A stretch of DNA of 64,000 bases from Artemia franciscana (GCF_032884065.1 NW_027066194.1:1-64000); one strand, 5' to 3'. Numbered from the stretch's first letter, positions 47,262-59,442 are shown. Program-made: numbers and translations. Notes: generated by a model not told the origin, from the letters alone.

Positions 47262-48995
47262 TCAAATGCTATCTTTTGGCACTTGGTATTCACCAAGTGA
47301 CATATAGCGATCACAAATTCTGTCGGCCTGTCGGTCTGTCTGTCCCGGTTTTGCTAGTTTAGGCACTTTCAGATACGATAGGACAATGAAATTTGGCAGG
47401 CGTATCGGAGAACAGACCAAATTAAATTGGAAATAGTTATTTTCCCTATTCAAACATCAGGAGAGGGGGAGGGGGTGGGACAGTTAATTTCGGAAAAATA
47501 AGAAAAAATAAGTGTTTTTAACTTGCAAACGGGTGAACGGATCTTAATGAAAATTGATATTTAGATTGATATTTTGTCTGAAAGCTCTTATTTTTAAATT
47601 TCGACTGGATCCGGTGACATTTGGGGGAGTTGGAGGGGAACCTAAAATCTTGGAAAACGCTTAGTGGAGGGATCGGGATGAAACCTGGTGGAAAAATAAG
47701 CCTATGTCCTATATACGCTATTGACATAACCGGAACGGATCTGCTCTCTTTGAGGGAGATGGGGGGGGGAGGAGGGTAACTCTGAAAAATTAGAAAGAAT
47801 GAGGTATTTTTAACTTGCGAATGATTGATCGGATCTTATTGAAATATCATATTTATAACGACGTCGTAACTCAGATGTTTTATTTTAAATCTCTACCGGA
47901 TCCAGTGTGGGGAGAGTTGTGGGGGGGGGTGGCTGAAATCCTGGAAAACGCTTAAAGCGGAAAGAACAAGCTGAAATTTTGTGGGAAGAATAAGCCAAAG
48001 TCCAAGATACATGATTGACATAACCGGACCGGATCCGCTGTTTTTGGGGGAGTCGGAGTAGGGGGGTGTGTGTTAGTAATTTGGAAATATTAGAAAAAAT
48101 GAAGTATTTTCAACTTACGAACGGGTGATCAGATCTTAATGAAATTTGACACTTTGAAGGATCTTGTGCTTTAGAAATCTTATTTGAAATCCCAACCAGA
48201 TCTGGTAGCATTATGGGGGAGATGAGGGGGGAAACCTAAAATCTTGAAAAACGTGAAAATTGAGGTATCTTTATCTTACGAATGGGTGATCGGATCTTAA
48301 TGAAACTTGATATATAGAAAGATCTTATGTCTCAAAACCTCCATTTTCAATTCGAATCGGATTCGGTGACATAATGGGCTGGTTGGGGGAAACAGATATC
48401 TCGGAAACCGGAAATCTTGGAAAACACTTAGAGTGGAGAGATCGGGATGAAACTTGATGGAAAGAAAAAGCACAAGTTCTAGAAACGTGATTGACATAAC
48501 TGAAATGGATTTTATCTCTTTGGGGGGGGTTAGGGGGGGGGTCCAATTCGAAAAAATTGAGTTATTTTTAACTTAAGAACGGGTGACTGGATCTTAAAAG
48601 GACCTCGTGTCTCAGAGCTCTTATTTTGAACCCCGACTGGATCCAGTGATACTGGGGGAGCTGGAAGGAGAAATGGGGAATCTTCGAAAACACTTAGAGT
48701 GAAGAGATTGGGATGAAACTTGGTGGGAAGAATAAGCATAAGTCCTAGATACGTGATTGACATAATTGGACTGAATCTGCTTTCTTTAGGGGAGTTGGGG
48801 GGGGGGGGTTGTCAATTCGGAAAAAGTAAAAAAAATGAGGTTTATTTTATCTAAGAACCGGTGACAGGACGTTAATGAAGTTTAATATTTAGATGGAACT
48901 CATGTCTCAGAGGTCTAATTTTAAATACCGACCAGATCCGGTGACTAGGGGGAGGAGTCGGAAGAGGATACCGGAAATCTTGGAAAACGCTTAGC
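47262..48995 (+). repeat. satellite head and ~300 bp units, block 5
   Basis: Head (acatatagcgatcacaaatt, gtctgtctgtcccggttttg) then five to six units, each with gggtgatcggatcttaatga or its variants and a G-run. Unit starts are near 47530, 47825, 48120, 48285, 48575 and 48860; one interval is short. Directly abuts the gypsy remnant at about 48995. Confidence 0.85.
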
Positions 48996-48999
48996 AATA

Positions 49000-50809
49000 G
49001 CAAAATTTAACCTTCACCCTTTTCGTAATTTATAATTTGTTCTTCACAGATTACATTTTTCGGGAGATCTTCCAACGGTAAGGTTATCCAAATTTAATTT
49101 TTATCATTAATGGGTTCTAACATTTGAGATATTTGCACTCTCTGCATTGATTTTGGGGGAATTGTAGTTTTTCGTACTACAAATCCATAATATTTTTCGT
49201 TATGATTTTCTTTTATTGAATTTAGACTATTATCTGCTGGTTTTTTCCTGGGAGTTTCTATATTTGCTATTTTTTTTCCATAAATAAGAAATTTCTTGAA
49301 TTTGTTTCCTCCTATACTCTTTCATGTTGCCTATGTTCTCCTGTACCTTGTTTGATTGTATGTTATTTATTATTGGTTTGGTTCCCGTCGGATAGATAAA
49401 CTTTGAATTTGCTACATCTAATAATATTGTATTGGCTTTTAAAAAATTAGTGCCTATTATCGCTTCGTATGGAAAATTCTTACAAATTATAAATCGAGTA
49501 TAGATATTCTTGTTATCTTTGCGCAAGGCTAGGTATACAGTTCCCATTACGTCCAGATCATGTCAGGTTACGCTTGATAAATTGGGACAGATCTTGCTCC
49601 TTCGTCGTTTAATATAATTGGGTAATTTGTTAAACACAGATGTATTTATCACTTTTACTGTTGCCCCTGAATCTATAAGGGCTGAGAAATAAATATTTCC
49701 TGCATTAAAATTTTCAAATTATTTTTAAAGACTTTCAGAGACAAAAATCTTGCTCATCTTCGGCCATCACAATGTCTTTTATCCGGCAATCAAGGAGAGG
49801 ACTATGCCTAAGAACATGCCACCTACAGAAATTGGATCCAGAAGAGCAAGTGGTATCGCCCATGCAGTGGGAGTATCTTCCTCTACATTTTCTTCATCTT
49901 TTCCTTTTTCTTCTTCTCCTTCTTCTTTCAGTCCTTGATGTCTAGGCCAATCTTTTGCAAAATCTGGTGCAATTTCCTTTACATGGATGCTTCCTGGTCC
50001 TGCATATGGACCTTGCCAAAAATATTTTTCGGGTTTGTGTAGCACCTCTTTATTGAAGTCATATTTTATTGATTTGAAAGATTTCAGAATTATTTGAACT
50101 TCACGATCACACCCACATTGAAGTATGAAACAGTTGCTTGCATTTCTTTTAGTAAGTAGTTTTTTAATCCTAATATTGTCACATCGATTTGCTTCATTAT
50201 AATCTTCTGTAGATATTACCATATTTTTCAGAATATCACTTACGAATTTTTCTCTTAGGTTTCTCGAGTCAGAAGTCAAACTGAAGTTCTAAAGTCGTCG
50301 ATATTTTTGGCAATTAATAGACGATATAATTTTGGGTCGAGTCCCTGTTTAAATGCATTAAGTATTATTTTTTCATATAATTCCCCTTCTCCTGGACCGT
50401 ATCGCGCTTCTGTTGCGATTCTAATTTTATGTAAGTACTCTCTGACGTTTTGGGTCTGTTTGAATGTAATTAGGCCATGTTTCAGTTTATTCAATGAACT
50501 TGTGTCAATGAATCTTTTCTGGAAGGCCTGTTGCTATAACTCTATCGAGCTAATTGTTGAGGTGGCTTCTGTGTCTATTGTGTTTTCAATTTGTTTTAAA
50601 AACGTTAGCACCTGTCCTTTTAGTCTTAAAAGTAGCATGATTTTTTATACTTTTAAGTCAATTTTTGTCATTTCCACAAATTGTCCTAAGTGGATGTTAA
50701 ATTGATCCACATCCGTATCCCCTTCATACTCAGGTAATGATTTGGCAATTTCTACAGAAGTTGCAATAATTTCTCGCGCTTTTAATAATTCATTTTGTTC
50801 CTGAGCCAT
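49000..50809 (-). pseudogene. Ty3/gypsy-like gag-protease remnant
   Basis: Minus strand. Gag starts at ATG 50809 (MAQEQNELLKAREI, LPEYEGDTDVDQFN), continues after a frameshift and a TAG (about 50534) through YLHKIRIATEARYGPGEGEL, and ends with a basic/acidic tail (DWPRHQGLKEEGEEE). The aspartic protease has its catalytic Asp-Ser-Gly at 49665-49673 (ALIDSGATV) and the flap/partner region AIIGTNFLKANTILLD. The linker before RT (YYGFVVRKTTIPPKSM) is present, then the element stops at the satellite junction. RT, RNase H and integrase are missing. At least three breaks make it inactive. Confidence 0.85.
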
Positions 50810-51094
50810 ATTTGTTATTTTAGTTCAGTTTTTCTTTAAAGAATTTTTGAAGGTATGCGGTATATAAAAATTTAGTTTTTTAAATTCTATTGGTATTTAA
50901 TTTTTACTATTAAAGATTCTAATTATTTTTGGTTAAGATACATACATAAAAAAACACATAAGTAGAAATAAAATTATACTGCACTTAAAAATCAAAAAAT
51001 TATTGGTAAATAATCATATTTGTCTATGGTAGCAGGCAGTCACATTGTCAGGCACATATAGTTCCTTTAATGTCTTTATTGAAGGCCGCGCCAC

Positions 51095-51528
51095 TATTAC
51101 GGGGGGGGGTTCTTATAAAGTTAAGTGGATGTGCAAATTTGAACATGGGAGCAGGGTAGTTTAGGGGCATAGACTGAGAGGGTTCTATTAACAAATTTCT
51201 ATAAGCATGGAGACAGAATCATTATCGTGGTGTTCAGGTCTCCCCAGTTGTGCAGATTCCCTTGGGAACGATCCAACAGACAATAGGAACTGTACCTCAT
51301 ACCTTGACTCATAGACAAAGACAATTATTGACAATAGCTTTATTTTCTTACTTCGTATACAACTTCAGATAAAAATGACTTCAATAAGAATTAGCTGTAC
51401 GTTCTTCATCAAGACAGAATTTTACTGAATACTCTCCTGGCTTCCAGGTCTACCTTATATATCCAGAATCAACCCGGATTTCTAAATTGAGCACTGGGTA
51501 GACTGACCTCAGAAATGTTACAATACAA
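51095..51528 (-). repeat. probable 5' LTR of the gypsy remnant
   Basis: Lies about 290 bp upstream of the gag start on the same strand. In minus sense it begins TGTATTGTAACATTTCTG, has a TATA box (GATATATAAGG, about 51455-51465), a polyadenylation signal AATAAAGC (about 51340-51345), and ends CCCCGTAATA. TGGCGCGGCC, a possible primer-binding site, follows (TGGCGC is a common start for tRNA-Lys-type sites). No partner LTR was found in the window, so the boundaries are estimates. Confidence 0.5.
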
Positions 51529-53780
51529 CTTTTGTTTTAATTATCCAACAGATGGCCTAACCTCCTTGCAAAAGATTTATTACAACGAGGATTTTCACCT
51601 CTAGTTCGTTGACCAAACCAGTAATAGAAATCTGGTTTTTAATTGGCTTTAATCAAAAGTTACATTTTTGAATCCAATTTTGATAGTTTAAAAAGTATCA
51701 TTTTTTGCTTGCTGTAAAACTTATGCCAAAAGTAAAAAGCATCATTTTTTGCTTGCTGTAAAACTTGTGCCAAAAGCACAAATCTTATGAGATAATGAAT
51801 TTACACTTTAAAATCTTTAGGCGTATAAGAGACTCTTATTTTAAAACTTTCTAAAGTGACCAAATGAGGGATTTGGTTCTGAGTTCTGTAAGGGGGAGGG
51901 GGGATGCTGGTCCATATGTCACATATTCCCTATCCCGCTGTAGATTGACGCCCTCGTCAATCAGAACATTCCCTTTCCTTAAATTTTACCTTTCTTAAAA
52001 CTTTTTATTGTCAAAATATTTTTATTTTAATTCTTTCACCTCATAAATGATTATTTAAAAAAAATGTATATATTCTTACACCTTGTATTGATCCTACACC
52101 TTACACTTGAATTACATTAATACATCACTTGACATGAACAAGGTTTACACGTGAATACCTGAATCCAATTGTTTGTCTTTTATTTGAATTTTTTTGTATT
52201 GTATTTAGTTTCCAATTGATCCCAGGTATTTTTTCATTAAGGCATACAAATACATTAAAATTATATGATAAAGATTACACTGACACATTTACTTCAAATT
52301 TCACTATAATATTGGCATTTCCTTGTATCTTTCGTCACTTATTGCTAGATTTATATTTATTTTGATTTCAAATTTCACTTTAAAATTGGCATTTTCTTGT
52401 ATTGTTCATCACCTATTGTTAGAATGTTAGTTTTACGCATAATCACAATTTTTCTATATTTGCCCACTTCACTAATTGAACTGATGTCTAAGGATAATGT
52501 CATTTTTCAGTCTTTCACCTCAAATCATATTTACTGCTTGAGACTTTAGCGATTGTTGAAGTTTATTTTAATTTTACGCTTTCTGACAAAATGGGAAGTG
52601 CGGGACCCGGGACACCTATCCCCTAGCAATTTAAGTAAGATAGTACAGCTGGTACTACGGCTCTTCCGTTCCATTCCCGCTCTCTTCTGCATTTGTATTG
52701 TTCTTAAAGCGTTTGTTGATCGTTTTACGAGGTTAAGGTAATTTTTAAATAAGTAATACCTAACTTGGCAGTTGTTGCACTAGTTATAAAATTAGGATAA
52801 GTTGTTTTCTTCCCAATCTTCATCTGTGTTTGTGACGTTGCTAAAGTCGGGTTTCAAGTTGATGCAGGCTGTACGTCGTGATGCCTTCGGGAGCGTGCGG
52901 TGGGAGTACCACCTCGCTTGGATATTGTGTCTGCTCAGGTCTCTACGATTCAGTTAGAGGGATGAAGATGATTGCAGGACAGTAGCTGTAGCTTGTTTGA
53001 GCAGTCTTACTTTGGGCGATAGCTGTCGGTTCAGTCAGATTTGTGATTTGGGCAATTTTTGGCGGTTGATAAAACATGATAGGTGTTTCTTAATTTTTAC
53101 CCTGCCGTATAGTCGGCCAATGCCAGAGTATACCAATTTCTATAATAAAAATTTCCAGGCAGAATCATATGGTTATTAAACAAAATAGCAATAATAGTAC
53201 ATAATTATAAAAGTATTGTTATAAAATATTTGTGAGTCACATGATCATCAATAAACATTAATTATTGTGACATTTAATTGCACTTGTTTCAAGGATGATT
53301 AAGCATATGATAAACGTGGCAACGAATGAATATTTTGTTATGTTAATAAGGGACACTGTTCAAAAGCGACTGTTAAGCACATGATTAAATTAGGGGTTTT
53401 ATTCTCATATATTTCTAATTCTTTATATTCCCAAAGCATGACTTTGTAGAAAAGAAACGTCATTTTATAGCTTCATAGCCTTTCCACTGTCATGTATTAG
53501 GAATATTTCGTCTTAGGAACACAATATCGAAAGTTACAAGAGACAACCTCTGTTCTCTTGTTTATATTAAAAATTGACAAGTGATTTGTACTTGTCAGAG
53601 GTCTGGATTTTACATAAAATTTTTCTGCCAAATATTTATTTATTTTTGATGTAATTCCGCCTAAAAGAAATACAATATATTGCATCATAGCCTTTTAGCT
53701 AACTTACATCAACAATATTTCTTAAGGTAGGGACGGAGTATATGAATATACGGGAAAAGACCTTGATTTTCCTGTATTGT
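51529..53780. other. AT-rich DNA with small tandem duplications
   Basis: A ~44 bp duplication (cattttttgcttgctgtaaa twice, 51695-51780) and a ~75 bp diverged duplication (52300-52440; ttggcatt(t/c)ccttgta). A GC-richer patch at 52590-52930 carries short plus ORFs without domains. No gene is supported. Confidence 0.4.
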
Positions 53781-53805
53781 TATATCCTCCCATTATAATG
53801 GTTTA

Positions 53806-56313
53806 AATATCATCAGGAGGTGTAGGGTTTAATTGATGCATTTCCTGTGCCTCAATTGCATCGTTTTTTGTCCTTGTTCGTCTCAAGAGCTTTCCATAGT
53901 TTACTGTGAGTAGCGCTCTTATTGTTAGAGATATAAGAAATACCATAAATATGGTGATTATGATATTGTACCACGAATTTGGTGAGAATAATCCCTATTG
54001 GCTTTCTACGTACTTTAATCTTTGGTCCTCGGTCGTGAACAACGGTATTTGTAGATCTAATGCCTCTTTTTTTTGCTAACTGCATAGTACCCTTAATCTT
54101 CTCTATCTTGGGCCATATTGTATTTTTGATTCTTCGTTGTTCATGTTCGGTATTGTATAAGACGAGTTTATTCCTTGGAAGTTTTTTATTTTTGGGCTCA
54201 TAATATTTGTGCTAGTTGTGATCAAAGGTGTTTGTACAGTTGTTTCCTTTGTCACGAGTCTGCAACATTGTTTTATTGTTATCGTTCCAACGTCCTGTAA
54301 CAGTATTTCAGTTCGATAACTGGGGTCAATCTTTTCTGTATTGTTGTGGCAGGAAAGAGTTCCTACTGTCTTTTAGGTACTGTATATAACCATAAGTCAT
54401 TTCGCAAATTAATGAAGATGTCTCTTTTTGTGCTTCCTACTAAAGCATCACATGAGTCAGGAATATCTTGTTGTTGTGATTCCTTTAGGAAGAGATTTCG
54501 CATGCATGATCCTATTTTTACATTATATATAGGTAGCGTTAGTTGGCAGACTAAGTTTTTAAATGAGACGCATTCTTTTAAATCCTGGGCATTAGCTAGT
54601 GCATATTTTCTTCTGTCTTGATCAATCAGCATATATTCTGCTTCCGGCATAATGCTAATGAAGGAGCTAGTTTCTTTAATATTAATGGGAAAAGTAGATA
54701 TTTTCTATAGATCATATATGGACTGTTGATGAATTAGTGGGATTGTAACTACTGCAAAAAGCTGTTCATTAGTTTCGGTTATATGTACTTTTAGTTTAGT
54801 ATAATATAAGAATAGGTTAGCAACATCTGGTTCTACTGGTAAATGGAGGCCAAATGTTAAGGGTGTTTTTATTTCGTTTAGGATGGTTTTTAGCTCTGAG
54901 GGGTCTACTGAGTCGTAGGAAAGGGATCTTCCTGTTAATTTAAATAACTTGAACTCAAATTTACTGACATCTGTGGCTAAATTCAGTAATGACATTATAA
55001 TAATGTCAAGTGAAACTGTTGCTAAACTAGAATAAGAAATTACTCTGTCGACCTCATTTTTTAAATAATTCATTGTGTTGACTGTTCTTGAGATTTTTTT
55101 TTATATGGTTTCAGTTTTATCTTTTTGATAGTTGGCTATACTCGCTTGTATTTTTTGTACATTTAGTGTCGTATTCATGGCAGCATTTAATCTTTTAATA
55201 TTATCTCTAAATATATTTAAATCTCCTTCAGTAGACAAACCGAATAAACGAGAAACAAGTTCCCCAATTATTGGGATTAGGCTAGTTGATGTTTTATATT
55301 TAGTTTTACGGAAAATTACTTCAAACATTCGTGTCATACTTTGTTTAAGTTTCTGTATTTCTGCCTTAAAAAGTTCAAATAATGCTTCAAACTTTTGTCT
55401 GTATAATATCAGGAAGGCTTGGTGAGTGGGCATTTTATAAGCATTTTCTATAGTTAATTCTGGGAGGAGTTCCAACTCATTTGCTGTTGGCTCATCAGCC
55501 ATTGCCAGTCGTGCACAAGTTTTTTTTACAGTCTATAGTCCAACATTCTCTCCAGTGATTGCGGGTCAATACTCGTGGCTAATAGTCAAGGCTCGACTTA
55601 ATCTGTTTGGACCTCAGTTGGAACGATTTCTTGTGTAATTTGTAGAATTTTTGCAATGGGTTCGGTTTGAACCTTAGTTGGTTTTATTTCTGATAAATTT
55701 ATTTCCTTTTTTATTGGTTGCTTGTCGATCGTATTAGATGACTTTGGTCTGTTCCACAACTTTTTAAAGAAATTCCATACCGTGGGTAACTCATTTAAAA
55801 GTGCATATTGTCCATCATAAAATTTCTTTCTGTTAATTTGGTTTTAATTGGTTTGTTTATGCTTGGGTTTTCTATATCGTTTGTATTTGGGTTTTGGTTT
55901 TCGCTTGTCGATCTTTTTCTCCTATTTTCTATGGCTTTCCCAAGTCCTAAGGCCTTATCAATTTCGGCCATTTTTACATCAAAATCTTCTATTAATTTCT
56001 TTGTCTTGAGTTTTTGGTAAGTAGGAGTTGGCGACTCTTTTTTTTCCTTATGGGTACTTTTGCTTGCTTGTAGTCCCTTGTCCGATTTTAGGAATTGAAA
56101 AATTGAATCCTTTAAGTCATAGGTATTTTTCTCTAGCCTTATTACTTGTTGAAATAAAGTTTCAAATGGTTTAGGATCTAGTTTCATAAATATTTTCCAC
56201 GCTTTGTTACTGTTTAGAAGTGAATTTTCATGTTTGAAAATTATTCCATGTTTTATGATGTCTTGTGTGTTGGAATGGGTACACATGGTCATCAATATTG
56301 TTATCAACTTCAT
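53806..56313 (-). pseudogene. F-type envelope glycoprotein pseudogene (errantivirus/gypsy-like env)
   Basis: Minus strand, five segments separated by frameshifts or stops. Segment 1 (56313-55795): a hydrophobic start (MKLITILMT), an F2-like region and a furin-type site RRKR at residues 131-134. Segment 2 (55502-55101): PIIGELVSRLFGLSTEGD, the signature next to the fusion region of baculovirus-F-like env proteins. Segment 3 (55073-54705): ectodomain including LHLPVEPDVANLF. Segment 4 (54650-54363): a cysteine-bearing region. The last segment, ending at TAA 53806: a membrane anchor (WYNIIITIFMVFLISLTI) and cytoplasmic tail. A purine-rich tract (aatgggagga) follows. The family mediates fusion in errantiviruses and related LTR elements. 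This copy is dead. Confidence 0.75.
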
Positions 56314-56562
56314 TTTTTCTAGAAAAGTTATTTCAGTGATTAGTATAAATAAGTTTTTTTTTATGGGGGAGGGTTTAAACTGTGTTGGAGCTATACCACC
56401 TTAATATTTTTTTTTGTTTCTCCACGACTTCCACCAAGATTAGATGTTAATAACATTAGTATATAAAACAAACTGGTATAAAGTAAATTAATTTTCTATT
56501 CTCCAAGGAATTATGTTACTTTTTCTAGTTAGAACTTAAAGTATAAGTTTTGCTACAGATTT

Positions 56563-56970
56563 CTTATTAGTTTTGACCCCTGGGAAAAAACAAAAACAAA
56601 CAAATAAACACGCACCCGTGATTTGTCTTCTGGCAAAAAATACGAAATTCCACATTTTTGTAGATACGAGCTTGAAAATATGCTATAGGGTTTTCTGATA
56701 CGCCGAATACGATGGTGTGATTTTCGTTAAGTTTCTGTGACTTTTTGGGGGTGTTTTCCCCTATTTTCTTAAATTAGGCAAATTTTTTCTGGCTCGTAAC
56801 TTTTGATGACAAAGACTAAATTTGATGAAATTTATATATTTAAAATCAGCATGAAAATATGATTCTTTTGATGTATATTTTAGCATCAAAAATCCGTTTT
56901 TTAGAGTTTCGTTTACTATTGAGCCGGGTCGCTCCTTACTACTGTTCGTTACCACGAACTGTTTGATGAT
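56563..56970 (-). repeat. reverse-orientation copy of the 9.3-10.2 kb repeat
   Basis: Contains attgagccgggtcgctcctt and gggtgttttcccctattttc, complements of blocks at 9822-10050, plus the ggcaaaaaatacgaaattcc block. The ORF 56761-56985 is a reading through it. Confidence 0.75.
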
Positions 56971-57910
56971 ATGTTTCAGATTCAATAAGCTAAAGGGTAG
57001 CCAATTAAAGACTTGGATGTTTAGAGCAGATACTGGGAAGTTGTGGTTCTGTAATCCCGAGGACTAACTTTCTGTTATCTTAACCAAATAGATATACTAA
57101 TAACAAATAATTAAGCTAAAAATATCATAGTTAAATACAAAATGATTATAGGGACTCTATCCGTAGTTATAAGACAAAGACGTATAGCTTGCCTTTGAAG
57201 GCCCCTTCACATTGTGTTTGGCATTGTTTTTTTCGCCTTTATACTGACTCCTCAAGACTTAATAACTTTGCATAAGACATTCCGGTAATGTAATCGTAAG
57301 GTGGAACGAAACGCAAGAGCTGTAACGGTAGAGTCTCAACGAATTTAAACTTCATAGGTTTACACAACCAAACGATTTTTTGATGAAAAACTAATGGAGT
57401 TTGTAGAAGCTAGAAAATATTTTTAGAGCTCAAAGGATCCTGTTTTTAAGGGGAGCGAAACCTTAAAAAAGTAAAAAATTTTTTGTTAAATTCAAAGAAA
57501 ACTTAAAACAGAAGAAAATTTTTGTTTTGTGAAAAATGTAAAAAATTGGATATCATACTTGCTGATTTGACTCCTCAAGAATAGCTGCTGACATATTCTG
57601 TAAATCCAAAGCTTCTGTAAGTGATGATTGTGGTCATTGTTTATTGTGATTTTTAACTTAGGCAAAAATATTTATAATTATTTATGACAAAATAGTATTT
57701 CAGTGTGAATGGAACAGTTTTTTTATGAAAGTAGAAAAAAGTAAGAACCGGAGCATGTAACGTAACATTTTTAGCATTAAGCGCAACGTATAGTCTTACA
57801 TTTTTGGTGTGAAGGGTCCTTAATCCTCGAAGATCAGTAGGCTGTGGATCAAAACATAGCACGTGATTTTTAATTTTTAATTGTATAGCTCTCCACATTT
57901 CCCTACCTTG
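56971..57910. other. AT-rich DNA, no recognised gene
   Basis: No domain-bearing ORF. The 81-codon minus ORF at 57653-57898 has no recognisable features. It ends where the ~133 bp tandem repeat begins. Confidence 0.35.
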
Positions 57911-58352
57911 TGAAAGTGTTCTCTTGGAAGCTTTTTACAAGGATACCAATAGTAAGGGTACCGTTTTCCTTATCTTGCGGAAGGGTAGTTATTGGTATTC
58001 TTTCACAAGGTTGCTACTTGAAAGGGCACCGTTGTTTTTATATTTGAAAGCGTGGCTATTAACAGTTTTTTACAAGGATACCACTTGCAAGGACACCGTT
58101 TTCCTCATCTTGTGTAAGGGTAGTTATTGGTATTCTTTCACAAGTTTGCTACTTGAAAGGGCAAAATTGTTTTATATTTGAAAGCGTGGCTATTGACAGT
58201 TTTTTACACGGACACCACTTGTAAGGACACCGTTTTCCTTATCTTGTGTAAGGGTAGTTATTGGTATTCTTTCACAAGGTTGCCACTTGAAAGGGCACCG
58301 TTATTCTTATATTTTGAAAGTTTGGTTGTTGGCAGTTTCTTACAAGGATACC
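57911..58352 (+). repeat. ~133 bp tandem repeat, block 1
   Basis: Four units starting near 57911, 58044, 58176 and 58312. Each has gtggctatt(a/g)acagtttttt, acaaggataccact and agggtagttattggtattct. Period is about 132-136 bp. Several junctions keep a frame (KGSYWYSFTRLLLERAPLF), giving chance ORFs. Related units reappear at 59850-60260. Confidence 0.85.
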
Positions 58353-58353
58353 A

Positions 58354-58800
58354 ATTTCTTTGTCTACTTTGAACCTTTCCTTGTCTTCGTCGAACATTTC
58401 TGTGTCTATTTCGAAGCTTTCCTTGTCTATTTCGAACCTTTCCTTGACTTCTTCAAACATTTCCTTGTCTATTTCGAAGCTTTCCTTGTCTATTTCGAAC
58501 CTTTCCTAGACTTCTTCAAACATTTTCTTGTCTATTTCGAAGCTTTCCTTGTCTATTTCAAACCTTTCCTTGTCTTTTTTGAATATTCCCTTGTCTATTT
58601 CTAAGCTTTCCTAGTCTATTTCGAACCTTTCCTTGACTGCTCGAACCTTCCTTGTTTATTTTGAATTTTTCCTTGTCTATTTCAAACCTTTCCTTGTTTC
58701 TTTCGAACCTTTCTTTGTCCCTTTCGAACCTTTCCTTGTTTTTTTCGAACCTTTCCTTGTCTTTTTCGAAACTTTCCTTGTCTGTATCGAAGCTTGCTGG
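58354..58800 (-). repeat. 21 bp minisatellite encoding a charged heptad on the minus strand
   Basis: About 21 imperfect copies of a ~21 bp unit (plus-strand ttcgaacctttccttgtct). On the minus strand long stretches stay in one frame and read repeats of DKERFEK / NKERFER (about 9 units from 58780 down to 58660). Frame breaks occur near 58640. The period of seven residues with alternating charge would form a helix or coiled coil if translated. No promoter or splice evidence ties it to a gene. Confidence 0.85.
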
Positions 58801-58853
58801 GCCTAGACTTGGCATGTCTTTTTCAGACCCATTTCTTTTTTTGCAGATCTCCA

Positions 58854-59021
58854 CTAGTTTTCAAATAAACCAAACACTGTCTTTGCATTAAAATGTGCCT
58901 TGATTTCTTTTGGTGGCTCCTCCTTCTCGCCAAATTTTTTGTACTTCTTTGCCCCATACCATACAGCTAATCCAGCACTCAAGACTGGAATAACAATTTT
59001 TATCACGTTTCGCTGCGTCAT
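58854..59021 (-). CDS. candidate small single-pass membrane protein
   Basis: ATG at 59021 in a good context (ataaaaATGA) opens a 55-codon frame. It has a short N-terminus MTQRN, a hydrophobic segment VIKIVIPVLSAGLAVWYGA (residues ~6-24), then a basic/acidic tail KKYKKFGEKEEPPKEIKAHF. This layout is typical of tiny mitochondrial inner-membrane or small integral membrane proteins, but I recognise no family. Upstream (59040-59060) is a GC-rich patch with CCGGCC and an inverted CCAAT (cattggttgc in minus sense), consistent with a promoter. The last residues may be intron read-through. The heptad minisatellite lies immediately downstream. Confidence 0.4.
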   Translation of the reverse strand: MTQRNVIKIVIPVLSAGLAVWYGAKKYKKFGEKEEPPKEIKAHFNAKTVFGLFEN

Positions 59022-59357
59022 TTTTATATTAACTGATTGCAACCAATGGGAGGCCGGCCGTATAAAGCAAAACTGTCGTCATGGTATTTTTATTCTCATG
59101 ATGTTTATTCCAAGATGACGACATAACATTTGCATTGCCATGGTGTTAAAACAACTTGAAATGATTTTGTCACTGAATATTGCGTCATGCTAACGGTGCT
59201 GCTCTATTAAATGCAAAAGGAGAAACTAGATTGATGATACAAAAATAAAGGAAATATATATATATAAAAATAAGTTGTTTGTTTGTGTGTCTGTCTGTCT
59301 GTCCATATATGACGTCTGAATTTCATCATAGACCAATTCAAAAACGAATGTATTCAA

Positions 59358-59438
59358 GCCGAAGTAGCTGAGTTGGTAAAGCGTTGTGTTCCAGGTTCTA
59401 GGTCCGAGAGGTTCCAGGTTCGATCCTTGGCTTTAGCA
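59358..59438 (+). pseudogene. tRNA-derived (SINE-like) sequence
   Basis: Box A tagctgagttgg and box B ggttcgatcc are both consensus. The acceptor stem GCCGAAG/CTTTAGC pairs at 6 of 7, and the T stem CCAGG/CTTGG pairs. The anticodon arm does not fold cleanly and the middle is enlarged (81 nt). The sequence is followed directly by an A-rich tail, so it is best read as a tRNA-derived retroposon or tRNA pseudogene. Confidence 0.65.
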
Positions 59439-59442
59439 TTAA

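Noticed and set aside
58652-58891. Plus-strand ORF of Ser/Leu repeats (and 58287-58604)
   Set aside because: Other-strand readings of the 21 bp minisatellite; hydrophobic low complexity.
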